Assembly (NCBI GenBank): GCA_026874595.1
Contig: CM049322.1
Coordinates: forward strand, 42,024,340 to 42,088,339
DNA length: 64,000 nucleotides
Direction: 5' to 3'
DNA from: Sipunculus nudus
Taxonomy: Eukaryota; Annelida; Sipuncula; Golfingiida; Sipunculidae
Part shown: piece after piece, positions 1 to 11,460 of the stretch
How the letters are laid out: each line of letters starts with the position of its first letter
Position numbering within the stretch: the first letter of the stretch is position 1
Notes under the pieces: model-generated
What the model was told of the DNA's origin: nothing
Seen by the model: only the letters and a program-made list of their open reading frames with translations
Databases searched by the model: none
Translations under genes and position numbers: made by a program

Positions 1-180
1 TATTTAGCAAAATAAAACTGTTATTTTTATGCTTTTCCCTTGTCATTTGACATTTTTGTCGAAAAATACCAAACAATTTAAAATAAAAAAAGCGCCCGTC
101 CGCACTGATTTCTGAAAAAAAGTGCCTGAGAACCATACCTTTTTTTTTATTTTGGCCTAAGTAATCTTTTTTTTTCCAGT
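1..180 (-). repeat. Truncated MITE-like repeat, inverted copy of 9752-10093
   Basis: The first 180 bases read as the reverse complement of the left part of the element at 9752-10093. Shared landmarks are the block GTGCCTGAGAACCATACC, the A-rich and GCGCCCGTCCGC-like core, and a TTTAGCAAAATAAA end. The copy is cut by the window edge, so its full extent is unknown. No reading frame is seen in it. Confidence 0.75.
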
Positions 181-682
181 GCGAACATACAGTGGTACAT
201 AAGCCTTGAAAGATGGAACCTCGTTGGTCAGAAACAAGCTGAAATGCATTTGTTGACCTGATTTTTAGAAAAAATTGTTATTTATGATTAGGTTATGCAT
301 TTCGCGTAAGGAAATGCCTCTTTTTATTTCCATGACCACGGAAAAAAGAACATCAGCATGGGATGTCAAGTATACTTTATAATCCCAATGAGCTCGGAGC
401 CTCCGCGGTAGCCCCTATTTATACCCCTAGGATGATGCCACATGTATGTTCATGAGCAATCCTAATCCATTTTGATGGCAATACATGAATTTATACAGCT
501 GACGTTCTCTCCCTACCATACTACACTCATTCAAACGAGCTCCAGATAGACTTGATTTTATATTTATTAGTTTCAAATGATACTTCACACATCATTATAT
601 TGTGCGTTCATTGTTGCTCTCTTAATTGTTTGCATGACCCCTGGATAGACACAGGTATACGCATTTTGTCTATCTATTATAC

Positions 683-683
<1 letters not shown>

Positions 684-733
<50 letters not shown>
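684..733. repeat. (TA)n microsatellite, one of about twenty
   Basis: This is a pure TA dinucleotide array. Similar arrays lie near 2548-2606, 3694-3745, 3883-3936, 6154-6195, 6252-6299, 7898-7945, 8008-8048, 10541-10580, 12620-12672, 13278-13343, 24282-24338, 28340-28386, 30118-30197, 31722-31810, 32970-32994, 36203-36253, 48499-48557, 48671-48733 and 49344-49383. They produce spurious open frames of alternating Ile and Tyr on both strands. Confidence 0.95.
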
Positions 734-735
<2 letters not shown>

Positions 736-967
736 GCCAACTATCGAATTGTCAGAGAAACTGTTTGTTCAGAGATTAATGACTGGAACGCAGTAAAAAT
801 AAGAAATTTACCTTTTTAGTTATTAATCTATTTTATAATTGGTGGTGGTGGCATCTAACCATTTTCATGTAACTCCTGTAAAGCCATCGCTCGGAAATGC
901 AGTATTTTGGTCTCAAAGTATCAGCAAAGAAGTGGTTCTTAATTTTTTTTTTCTTATACACCCTGAG

Positions 968-1090
968 GCATCTGACATAACTTCACGAATGGATTATCAC
1001 TACGCCAGTGTGATACGGCCCGTTGAATATTTTTCTGGATTTGGACTGGATCCGACACGTACGAAGCTAAGCAGACGGCTTCCAAAGTAA
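968..1090 (+). CDS. Candidate terminal exon with tyrosine motifs
   Basis: A T-rich tract and ACCCTGAG acceptor precede an open frame of 40 codons ending in TAA. The peptide contains DYHYASVIRP, whose YASV fits a Yxx-hydrophobic (ITIM-like) signal, and is basic at its end (TKLSRRLPK). It would lie tail-to-tail with gene A, whose tail starts with a loosely similar [10 protein letters not shown]. It may be the last exon of a gene whose other exons lie left of the window, or a decayed tail exon of a gene A relative. No upstream exon was found here, so this is tentative. Confidence 0.3.
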   Translation, partial: ASDITSRMDYHYASVIRPVEYFSGFGLDPTRTKLSRRLPK

Positions 1091-1318
1091 ATACGAGTAA
1101 TATAAATTATACCAAAATAAGTTATAATAATCAATTATAGTCCACATACTACATGCATGAAGGTACTATAATCCCTGCAGGGCTCGACTGATAAACTCGT
1201 ATGTCCTAACCAAATTTACCAGAATATATTATCTGTTCGGATTACAGAGATTGTACTGTATTTAACATTTAAGGTGGATTATACAATATTTATCTGGAAA
1301 TCAACATGGCGGTTATGA

Positions 1319-2015
1319 TCAATACTGCTGTAGGAAGTCCCACAGCGTGTTTACTTTGGCGACAAAACTCTGTCTGAAACTCGGACCACGTGCCAATTGT
1401 CTCCTTTGACGCGGAGGTCGTGGTGGAGGCTCCACTTCCGGTTCCTCTTGTCTTCCATCACCAACATTTTCATATATACTTTGGTCTAAATCAGAATGGC
1501 TCCTGGTGCCTAACTTCCTGTTGGTTCTAGGAATGGACGGCAGGGGGCGCTCACGTCGTGCAGCCATAGAGTGCTTCCTCCCTTGCTTCGGGGGCAACTC
1601 GTCGTACTTCTTTGCATCATTTGACATGCTTGAAACTCTGGCCAGTACTGCACCCTGGGAATGTCCTTGAACTCGGGGAGTCTGGAACGGTTGTCTTCCC
1701 GAACTAATGGTCGACGACGTCATATTAGGCGCCATGTTTCTTGACCTGGCCCCGGTGTATTTGTCGCTCGAGCTCCAACTTGTTGAAATTTCGTCCTTGT
1801 CTAGACTATCATAGTCAGGGTCACATGCTATTGTGATTCCCCTGGAGGTGTCTGTGGTACTACCGGTCAAGGTCAGGGACACAATATCCAGATTTGTATC
1901 GTTAGCGGCATTCTGACTCCGGTTTACGGTATACACGCCGGAACCACCGTCTGCGCCCTCTGCCGAGCGTCGCTGTTGCTTACTCCTCAGTACAATGTCA
2001 TCATAATCCACTTTG
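1319..2015 (-). CDS. Gene A exon 5: cytoplasmic tail and stop
   Basis: Acceptor TTTCCTACAG, phase 2. It encodes 232 residues, rich in Ser, Arg and Pro, with tyrosines in VDYDDIV, VYTVN, PDYDSL, KYDELPP and SIYENVGD. It ends ...TLWDFLQQY and stop. The high GC and codon-like composition contrast with the flanking AT-rich DNA. Confidence 0.85.
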
Positions 2016-2542
2016 CTGTAGGAAAATGAAAGTACAACATATTAAAACACAAAGTATATATATACACATAGTGAATGCTTTGGCTAACCACCAGGTGTCG
2101 CCCTACCCACGCGTTTGTATTTACAAGACAGAATTAGCGCAGCTCTATTATAGAAGGTCATCTTTAATGGTCTTTAGATTCAAATACCGACGCTAGATTA
2201 AAATAAATGCAAATCATACCTGCTGCTGTTATACAGTTTACAAGGTTTATTTTACCCACATAGTGCTGAACAAAATCTAATGAGATTTTTGGAGGGTTGG
2301 GGCATATTGAACAATCCATTTTATTGTGTATAGGAACTGCAATAACACGTATTTTCTCTTATTAATAACCATTGTCAAATAGATAGCTTGTGATTCAGGT
2401 CCAAGACCAGAGCCATTTAATGGTATGAGGGCCTTGGTTCTTGCTCGTAGAACTGAACTTTTATGCTTTTGGTTTGATTAATCTTGACGCACATTACTCT
2501 GAACAATCATTTATATGTTCCTGTGTAGCACAAACCGGAAGG

Positions 2543-2594
<52 letters not shown>

Positions 2595-3691
2595 TATATA
2601 TATATACAGACGAGCCCACTTTGTGTCATATCGGTTAATAGAAAATCCCGTTTATTGTCACATAATTCTGAAATCCCAAACCATTTCCTATATAAACAAT
2701 GGTAAATCTGACTTTTTAATATCATGGAATATTGTCATAATCCCGTTTATTGTCATGCTTGGAACCCTTGGCAGTGATACCAGTTCGCAGTTAATATCAC
2801 ATCCAACGCCGAGACGGTGATCAACGAGGCCAAGCGCCTGTAATCGGTCAGCTGTATCAAACGATCGCATCTCCCACCTGTTTGCGTCAGGCAAGTGCGG
2901 GCCATTCCCTGTCACTTAGCTAATTAACATCTTAAGATAACAAGGTAATCCAGATCATTGCGTTTCTTCGTACGATAACAAGGACGATGTTTGCGATCAC
3001 ATATCATACATAATGAACTCCTGCCCTTGAAAGGCCGCGGTTTACACCTCAGTGATGTTTCGCCGAGATGATATGAAGCACGAGCTCTCAATCTTGCTTA
3101 CGAGTGGAAATCCCCTTTAGTGGTCCACGGAAAGCTGGAGGTTTAGTTAAGCACTGGAGGAGATACTCAGTCCAAAACCGCAATCGCGGGGAAACTTCAG
3201 AAAGTTGACAAGGGCATGACGATGCCCGCTCCCCGAACAGACCTATCATAAAGACGTTGATGAAAGTTTGAGTCATTCATAAGATATCCGGAAAATAAGG
3301 CGCAATTGTTGGGGAAAGAATTATCTAGTAAAATATTTTGCCATCATAACGTTTTAACTGTGCCGCATATTTCCGGACGTATAACCTCGCGACCCCGACG
3401 CCACGCCTTTTTCTGTTGGAAAGTCGTATTTTTGTCAGTTATTGCGGCATGCGACACAAAACTTACAGTAAAAAAATTGTCAGGTGTGCATAAACGTAAT
3501 TTGATATGCCGTATATATAAAAAAATCATGAACTTTTTCTTTTTTATTGACGATTTATTTAATATCATTTGAGTCAAAACGCTTCTTCTATGACTAAAAA
3601 GGACATCGATGTTGAAGCCCGCATAATGTCACATCCCGGTTATTATCATAATTTCTGCATGTACCACCGACATGACAATAAGCGGGCTTGA

Positions 3692-3748
<57 letters not shown>

Positions 3749-3879
3749 CACCGTCCCCCTGGATAACTCGTGATAAAGATAAGCATGATGAATAGGTACA
3801 TGTATTCCTCATTGTACTACTGACCCTGACTTATCATAATTTCTGCATGTACCACCGACATGACAATAAGCGGGCTTGA

Positions 3880-3940
<61 letters not shown>

Positions 3941-6150
3941 CACCGTCCCCCTGGATAACTCGTGATAAAGATAAGCATGATGAATAGGTACATGTATTCC
4001 TCATTGTACTACTGACCCTGACTTTGTTCTCCTCAATCGCCAGAAAATGATGCAGCCCACGGATACCAGTAGGACCGCAAGTCCTCCGAAGCTACCGAGG
4101 ACGCCAGGCCAAAGGTACCAAGGGGGCAACGTTCGGTCTACATGTAGAAGGGAAAATACTTGTTATCTATAGATGCATGAACAATTGACCTAACCCTGAA
4201 CTCGATGTGACCTTAATCGCATATATTCATTCAATGGATAATCACGAGCAAAGCAATTGTGAGCAACCAATCATTTGCAAGGTAAATATTCAATCACCTT
4301 GCAAAATTTGCATAATTTGGGCGACTCTCCCAAACAGAACATGTGTAGTCTGTACCAGTAACCCTGTCCGCATGTTTTTAAGCTATTCCGTTGACTGCAA
4401 GTGAATAATAATGTCTTACCTTGTTCTGGTTTCGTATGTGACAAATAGTCATGAAATGTTATAGAATAATTGCGATAAATTCATCACTCGAGAACAGAGA
4501 TATAGAAATTCCAGCTGAGGACATCGATGAATGCGAGGTCATAAGCGACCGGCCTTTGTGACGTCACTATTGTCTTATAAAAAGCTCGCAACCATAGGTA
4601 TGGAAAGCTTTCTATGTATAGGACCGTTTGGATCTCATTAGCATTATTAGGTCAAAGGGGCGGAGTTACTAAACTAGACCAGATTTTATTTCTCCTCCAA
4701 CATTCGACTATCAGACCATATAAATCAAATGGTGATACTGCCTGCAACAAATGCATACACACAGAAACACTCATGACAGCTTACATTATAATACTGGGTA
4801 GCCTTTCGGAATGTTGTGTTTTGTGCCTGACCATATTATATAAAATAAACAAATATCACGCACACATACAAAGGAAAAACTATCAGGAGAGGAACTAGTC
4901 TAGATGATTTATGGAGATCAACACAATTAACCTAATTAACCCCTTGGGACTCGATAGCCACTATTGTCGAGATTGGAAGATGTCCATGAGTATTCATGAG
5001 TACAGTCCGTTTCATCCCTTCATGTCCACCGGTTTTGTGCTATGAAAATGGTCATTAGATCCATTTCAAGGGAAACAATTATAGTGTTGAATACATGATT
5101 AAAGGGCTTATATTCAACAAGGTAAATAAATACATACCTTACATCTTATTTAAGAAACATAATTATTTGAAAATATGCGAAATCAGTCTACATTTTACAA
5201 AATACCAGACCAACTTATTGCTGTCAAGGTTATAGGTCACATGCAAAAACAGCCTCAACTGACAGCTGCTGATTGGATGATGCCATGTGAACACTCTAAA
5301 ACATAATCAGCTTAAACAAAGATGTCTACTCATGCAGGGACAGATCATATCTGCCAGATCATTGCAAATAGACTAAACATAAACATAAACATAAACATAA
5401 ACATAAATTAATTGTAAAATCTTAACTGTAATATTCGGTTGTCATCTCAATGTGTAGTTTTCCAGTCAATTTTTGAAAAGTATAAATGTTTATGAATATT
5501 ATATAAAAAAAAAACAGGTCGACAGCAGTAGGTATGATGGATTTTGGTAATTTAGTTTGCTGTTTAATTGAATGTTGCCAAAGATTGAAAAAGTGATATC
5601 TCAGATTTGATTCAGGTTTTTTTTAAATGGCTTCATGAAGGAATAATACATGACCGTTGCACAGATAATTGCTGCATGCCAATTTGATGATTGGGTGATT
5701 CACAAAGTACATGGAGAGTTGATTGGCATTGTTGTAACAGTTTTGAATAAAAACGCTTAACAATATGGCTTAAATTTAAATCAAATATAGTAAAATATAC
5801 AAAAAAAAATTTTATAAGTGCAAAACAAGTGCAAACGAAATATACCAAGGAATTTCGCTTATTAGCAGTACTTCCTTTTAGCAAAAAGGGAAATACAAGT
5901 GTACTAACCTGCAAGACAAATAAAGTTGATAAAAGTGTTGCACTCCGCTTGATGAATTCTATTTTTAGTTCTCGTTAGGTTCATGACGTCACATTTGTCC
6001 TGGTTGTTATATGACTTCTGGCTTTGCAAATCAACCGCACCTTTAATACATCAGTTACATCACATCTCCCATTTGATCGTACTTTTTTTTTTATAAAGAA
6101 TCCATAATAACATAATCTCTCTCGCATGATATTTATAATTTTTATTTTAT

Positions 6151-6198
<48 letters not shown>

Positions 6199-6253
6199 TT
6201 TTTCTGCTGATATTTATTGAACATTATGTCACATATAAATTAAATAATATAGA

Positions 6254-6301
<48 letters not shown>

Positions 6302-7895
6302 AGTTTGTGTGTGTGTAAACCCTTAACACAAACCTTTAGGAGTCTTAGGTATTGTTATTTGATATAGTACTTCCAAACATACGGGCACAATACTTTAAAG
6401 ACACGTTCATTTCAATTATAGCGCTACATGCCTACATTCAGTATTGCATACATACAGTATTTGTACTGGCTTACCGGCACATTGTTTGGTCGTGTGCCAA
6501 GGATATTTTCAAACTTTTTCAGGGGCAAACAGAAATCGTGTTATTTAACGAATTTGGATACTTCAATTAACTACATCCTGAATGTTTTGATTTTACCGGT
6601 TGAAAAGAATGTTTTGTAAACGTAGGATCACTGGGAAACAAAATACTTTACACAGGACAGTTGAATAAAGTAAAATCCCTCCGTCCCATTTACTCGACCA
6701 CACAGTTACCAAGACCATCCCATTAATACTCTATCAAACAGCAATTAAGGCAAAATTATTTTATCTCAAGCTATAGATCACCCCTTAGCAAATAAGACAA
6801 TAATACATTGATTATGCGAACATTGTGGTTGGCGACATATGGTCGTTTTAATTTAACTTGTTATTCAACTTAGATTAGCGGTATACCCTTCCGACATCTG
6901 ACTTGCGACTTCTTGGTTTTCAACAAATATGATTTAGAAAGGCAGGATTTTGAAAATTGAAATGCCTGTCCAGAATAAAACACTAAGGGTTTGATACGGG
7001 CAAGGAATGAACACCGTGCACACTGATTAGGCGCGAATATATCTGCAAGAAAAACGTCGCTGCGATTGGGCTCGTAGCTGGAGAGAATTAGCCTACCCCC
7101 GAGTCCTTTGTCTCCCGAGGCCATCCACGTCACAGTAACGTTCTCCTCCGCCATTCTCTTAATTAAGTTATTCTCAGATCGTTGGTTAATAAAATTAGGC
7201 AGAACCAGTTTATGTCTGAGACACTCCAAAACAGCTTCTGTGTAGTTACTTCTTCCTGAAAATTGAATTAAATTGATGTATTGATTTCCATGTTCATGTT
7301 CATGATAAGAAACTAAAATGTATCTGATAATTTACTCTGATCGACTGTTAACTCAACTGTACTGACATGTCTTTTTAGTATACAAATAATAATTTAATAT
7401 TATGTTAAATTTAATGAATACATTATAATGGTTGTGATATTTAAAATATATATTATTATTATAATTATAACTTCATTATTTAATGAATATAGGAATTAAA
7501 ATAGGAATACGTCCTGTTTTCCAATCCTCACCAATGTACATCAATAAAAACACTGTTTACACCAAAGAACATTACTGTTATGGCACATCTTAATTAAACA
7601 TTGATGCATTTTCATTTTATCACTTGATAAATTAAATCAAGTGCATAGAATACTTACTGTATGTATAAATGGTACTTTTATTACTGTATTACTATATATA
7701 TGGCACAATATTAAATTGAATGTTGTGTATGGCTTAATAAGCTGATGACTAATTTAATGCACATAGATTTAAAAATTTACTGTTAAGTTTCAGAATATTT
7801 ATACATATTCAGTTACTCAGGGGAATTCAATGAAACGACATGTAATTATTTTACTGTTTCTTATAATTAAAGTGTATAATGATTATGTCTTATAG

Positions 7896-7954
<59 letters not shown>

Positions 7955-8002
7955 AAATCTGTGTATACATGCATTTTTTTATATTTGTATCAAATATGTA
8001 TA

Positions 8003-8050
<48 letters not shown>

Positions 8051-9592
8051 TATTTGTATCATATATATGTTTGCATATGAATATGGACAAAATAAAATTA
8101 CTTAACGCTTCCTATATGTGATCCTATCTACAAAACTATAATTCTGTGAATGCCAGTTGTTTGCCAGTTAATCGATTATATCGATGATTTGTCGTTTGCT
8201 TTCATTATCGATTAAATCGATTACATTTGCATAATCAATCACAAACGAATATGTATGCATCTCCAAATAATCATATAATTCCATCAAAATATGCTTATTT
8301 TGCCAGAGATAAAAGAAAATTGGGGCACCATAAAACCAACAGCATTAAAACTTAGATTAATTTTGTGCAATGAATACGTGTCAACAGTTCGGCCATTACC
8401 TAGATTCCTCAGCGTGATATAAAAGCTAGCCTGAATTTCCCAGACAATATTTTAGGTATTATTCTACGCAGCACATTTTAAGGTTATGTCGATGGTACGT
8501 GAAATAGTCGATTAATAATCGATCATCAGTCGTTTTTTTTATCTATCAGTCATAGAATATGTTTTTAAAACCGATTCCTAACATTGGTAAATGCTCGCCT
8601 CGGCGGCAGTCTAACGCTCCATGTTTTTTATATGACACCTCAATACATACAGACCAGTGGGGAAAATATAGCAATAATTATTATTGTCATATTGTCTCTT
8701 ATTCTTTCAGCTTTAATATCAGCTCTGCACTAGCCTTATAGTTGATCATATAAAACGTATATGATATGTGACATATTTCCCATTAGTGTTGAAAAATCGA
8801 ATTAATAAAAATAAACTCAGAAAACGTGCAACACATAAACGATATGTAAAACATTTATTTTCTTAGTCTTTTAGCTTAAGTAAACAGTAAAATGTTTATA
8901 CAGTTTATTATATTACCATCGGAATACGTATTATATGTTCATCACAAATATTATAAAATAAATGGAAAGTTAAAAAATATGTAAAGCATCAGAAAGAACA
9001 CTTTACCGTGTTTAAAATAATGTATACTTTATGAGGCTTTTAATGAGTTTAAAACTGCTTTTGGTTTGATTTAAAATATGGGTCTTTTTGAAAGTTCTAA
9101 AGTTTTTTCTTTATTTTAAACTCTTAAGAGTTAGAGTTAGAGACCAGGAAGAACTCGAAGGACGAAATATGTAAGCACATACAAACGCACGGACAAACGG
9201 CAAAGTTGTTATTCTTAACAATTTGTGTGATTTCGTAAATTGAAATTTTCAGAATCAATAAACATTAATGGAATTCCATGCATTGGAAATCTGAAAAAAA
9301 TAGAAATCTGCATGTTAAGGAAGGTAAGCCTCGTACATATGTTTGCATTCATTTATTCGGTCCATATTTCAAAGGTTCATTCGTGCATAAGTCACTCTAC
9401 ATTTGTGAATATGCCTTTATCATGTTCCTGAATCGGGATCCTGGGCCAGGTCCACACCAAAATCTAATCGATATTTCAAGGGCCCATTCCCGTGAAGTTC
9501 CGTTCATGAGTTCGTGAGTGATGTTATGAACAAACCCACACTCGGAAGGGCAGTGGCGTCAATGTAGAACTTTTCCAGGGGAGGGGGATGAC

Positions 9593-9663
<71 letters not shown>

Positions 9664-10294
9664 CACATATGCATATTTATATATACCTTTATAGTCTATG
9701 TATGACACATTTCAAATATATATACTTAATCACATTTTAGATATATTACAATTAAGGCCAAAATAAAAAAAAGGTATGGTTCTCAGGCACTTTTTTTCAG
9801 AAATCAATGCGGGCGGGCGTTTTTTTTTTTATTTTTAATTATTCGGTATGTTTCGATAAAAATGACAAATGATTAGGGAAAAGCATGATAATAACAGATT
9901 TATTTTGCTAAACAAGTAAAAGCCCAACATAAAAAAGGAAATTGTATGGTTTTATCTCCTTGAAAGAAATGTCCGAGCGGTTGCAGCACAAAATTGGTAA
10001 GTTTCTATTGAAAATCAAAATAAAAATTTTTGATGCGGGGGTTTAAAATTGATGCGGGCGGTGCCTGAGAACCATACCTTTTTTTCGGCCTAAGGCCAAT
10101 CATACAATTTCCTTTTTTATGTTGGGCCTCCTAGCTGGCGTGGTCAATAACAATAAGATCAAATCGACAATGAATATGTTTATAATGTGTGCCTACTTAC
10201 CTGAGTGAAACTTGTAAGCTTCTCCATGTGGTTTGATATCCTTGCCGGATACTCCTGTATGGCAGAATATCAAAAGAAATATCAGAATATACAT
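1319..10294 (-). CDS. Gene A: single-CTLD type I membrane receptor
   Basis: Five exons (10294-10201, 7255-7097, 6040-5909, 4137-4017, 2015-1319) join in frame to 1203 nt, giving 400 residues plus stop. Residues 1-17 form a signal peptide ([17 protein letters not shown]). Residues about 33-127 are a C-type-lectin-like domain with the C-x5-LP start, a WMASGD core and the final C-x5-FIC. Residues about 138-161 are a membrane span followed by WRLRRTK. The 240-residue tail carries RPLPSIP (325-331) and PPPRPPR (365-371), both SH3-ligand-like, plus several tyrosines including YENV (350-353), a pYxN Grb2-type SH2 site. Introns 1-3 are phase 1 and intron 4 is phase 2, exactly as in gene B. No EPN or QPD calcium/sugar motif is seen, so carbohydrate binding is unproven. 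The likely role is a cell-surface recognition receptor; ligand unknown. Introns hold (TA)n arrays and repeats only. Confidence 0.85.
3643..4022. repeat. 190-bp tandem duplication including a splice donor
   Basis: Two near-identical copies (3643-3830 and 3831-4021) run from TTATCATAATTTCTGCATG through a (TA)n tract to TGACCCTGACTT. Copy 2 ends inside gene A exon 4, so copy 1 holds a second version of that exon's donor. The low divergence points to a recent event. Confidence 0.9.
4017..4137 (-). CDS. Gene A exon 4: membrane span
   Basis: Acceptor CTACATGTAG, phase 1 in and phase 2 out, 121 nt. It encodes a proline-tryptophan stem, a 24-residue hydrophobic stretch and the stop-transfer RLRRTK. 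The donor is CAGG|GTCAGT. A competing donor AAA|GTCAGG lies 6 nt earlier in the transcript and keeps phase. The donor end is inside a 190-bp tandem duplication. Confidence 0.8.
4985..5395 (+). repeat. Dispersed TIR-element fragment, partner of 56871-57412
   Basis: The stretch from AGTCCGTTTCATCCCTTCAT onward matches, in reverse orientation, the element at 56871-57412, including GGGAAACAATT and the CAACTGACAGCTGCTGATTG block. It ends in a short AACATA tandem array (5377-5404). It lies in gene A intron 3. Confidence 0.75.
5909..6040 (-). CDS. Gene A exon 3: CTLD second half
   Basis: Acceptor TATTAAAG and donor GCAG|GTTAGT, phase 1-1, 132 nt. It encodes the CTLD end: [14 protein letters not shown], then [13 protein letters not shown], giving the expected last three cysteines. 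The acceptor tract is weak; the choice rests on phase and on the family pattern. Confidence 0.75.
7097..7255 (-). CDS. Gene A exon 2: CTLD first half
   Basis: Acceptor TTTTCAG, phase 1 in and out. It encodes [19 protein letters not shown] up to [11 protein letters not shown], the first half of a CTLD. The donor is GGGG|GTAGGC. The open frame continues past the donor into the intron, so the raw ORF runs longer than the exon. Confidence 0.8.
8155..8532. repeat. MITE-like element with ATCGATTAATCGAT termini, copy 1
   Basis: The ends are built from ATTATCGATTAAATCGATTA and GTCGATTAATAATCGATC motifs. A second copy in inverted orientation is at 14060-14385, and both share TTTGCATAATC next to one end. 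The termini resemble those of non-autonomous hAT elements, but the family is not proven. Confidence 0.55.
9330..9525 (-). repeat. Dispersed repeat family R1, copy 1 of 5
   Basis: Shared landmarks are a clause like TTTGGTGTGGA, a CATGATCCGGATTCAGGAAC-like segment and an ACTCACGAA segment. Other copies lie at 21585-21800 (-), 34735-34945 (+), 37735-37950 (+) and 41925-42105 (+). The copies are diverged and hold no common reading frame. Confidence 0.65.
9592..9661. repeat. (TC)n microsatellite
   Basis: A pure TC dinucleotide array of about 35 units in gene A intron 1. Confidence 0.95.
9752..10093. repeat. MITE-like element with TIRs TTAGGCC..AAGGTATGG
   Basis: The left end (TTAAGGCC, A-run, GGTATGGTTCTCAGGCAC) and right end are inverted copies of each other, about 35 bp long. 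A second inverted pair, GGCCCAACATAAAAAAGG then AAATTGTATG, at 9921-9950 and 10100-10129, interlocks with it, so two elements overlap or are nested. The window start carries a related copy. Confidence 0.75.
10201..10294 (-). CDS. Gene A exon 1: signal peptide
   Basis: ATG at 10294-10292 opens a hydrophobic leader, followed by [14 protein letters not shown]. The donor is GTAAGTAG, leaving phase 1. A TATA box lies about 62 nt upstream, which supports this ATG as the start. Confidence 0.85.
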
Positions 10295-10355
10295 GCTTTA
10301 TCCTGATCTATAATGGCTGAATTATAATGCGACAAAGGAAGCCCCCGCCTGGTCG

Positions 10356-10363
10356 TATATATT
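10356..10363 (-). promoter_or_regulatory. TATA box of gene A
   Basis: On the minus strand this reads AATATATA, about 62 nt before the start codon. That would put transcription start near 10330 with a 5' leader of about 35 nt. No other strong TATA sits between it and the ATG. Confidence 0.5.
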
Positions 10364-10541
10364 TCATAACCGTATGCGTCTAAGTAATTTATCATTAGAT
10401 AAATGACTATATACATTTGTTGGATCTTTATTATTATAAAACCACTAATTGTCACTCAGCTGCAGAAAACACCGCCATAATAACCGGGTCACACTGTTTA
10501 TTTTCCCAAATATGTATTGTGTTGTACAGCCGTATTGAAGC

Positions 10542-10585
<44 letters not shown>

Positions 10586-11377
10586 ATTTTGAAGCGGTAA
10601 TTGAAACGCTAAACAGATCTTACGATCCAAACAATAATACTGGTACAATCTAATGCGATATATGATGTGGGCGGATATTGGAGGTTACAGCGGGGGGGGG
10701 GGGACTTTTTTCAAATTTAAGTTGTAATGTAGCATGCTTGGGTAATAATGGCGCTGATTTTCGGTATTAATTGTTTAATTTTCTATTTCCTATATTTTTT
10801 CTAATTAATAAAAGCGTCCGCAGACCCCCCCCCCCCCCCCCTTCTCCCCCGCGGATCCTCCCTTAACTGCTATACCCATGCATAACTCGGCAATTAACAC
10901 AAAGTGGCCGGTAAAGTTCCAGTAGTACCACAACCGGAACCGAAAGTGAAGTAGTATTTATTGTTTTCCTCGTTAGTAGGGAATTATTGTTAGGAATGCT
11001 GTAGGTTAAATCTGTTATATAAATACATGTTTAAAACCATGGACATTACTTCATAGATAAATATAAACCCCTACAGGCAATGGTAAATATTTATCAGATA
11101 ATGTGTTACTATTTTTATTATTCATTAACATACTACAGTTTAGACAAGGTAAGTATTAAATCTTGATGTTAAACGTTTTTTCCTTTTCAGTGTTAGAATT
11201 AAAAAAAAATAGGTTTTGCATCACCCTTCCCATTTTTCTTCTTCAAATGTTTTAGCTCGAAATAGACCCTTCCACATAAAAAAACTCAAATCAAAATTTG
11301 TATTCCACTAGATGAATGCTGCCTATCGAATCTCATATCATGGGGGGAAATGGATGAAATAAAAGATAGGGAAGCTA

Positions 11378-11460
11378 TAGACTGGTACCCCCGCTCTATT
11401 ATGGTTCTCTATTAATCATAGATTGGCTGAAGGGCATAATAGAGCGGGGGTACCAGTCTA
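11378..11460. repeat. Perfect 26-bp inverted repeat (foldback)
   Basis: Arms at 11378-11403 and 11435-11460 are exact inverted copies around a 31-base spacer. Each arm contains GGTACCCCCGCTCTATTATG. The RNA of either strand would form a long uninterrupted hairpin. Confidence 0.9.

Noticed and set aside
5979-5994. CRE-like TGACGTCA inside the region as a promoter
   Set aside because: It lies in gene A exon 3 (codons for CDVM), so it is explained by coding. A similar site at 4559-4566 is isolated in an intron.
7879-8121. Frames of alternating Ile/Tyr/Met here and at 2441-2820, 13103-13415, 29929-30283, 31643-32002 and 48380-48922
   Set aside because: They are translations of (TA)n microsatellites and change with array length.
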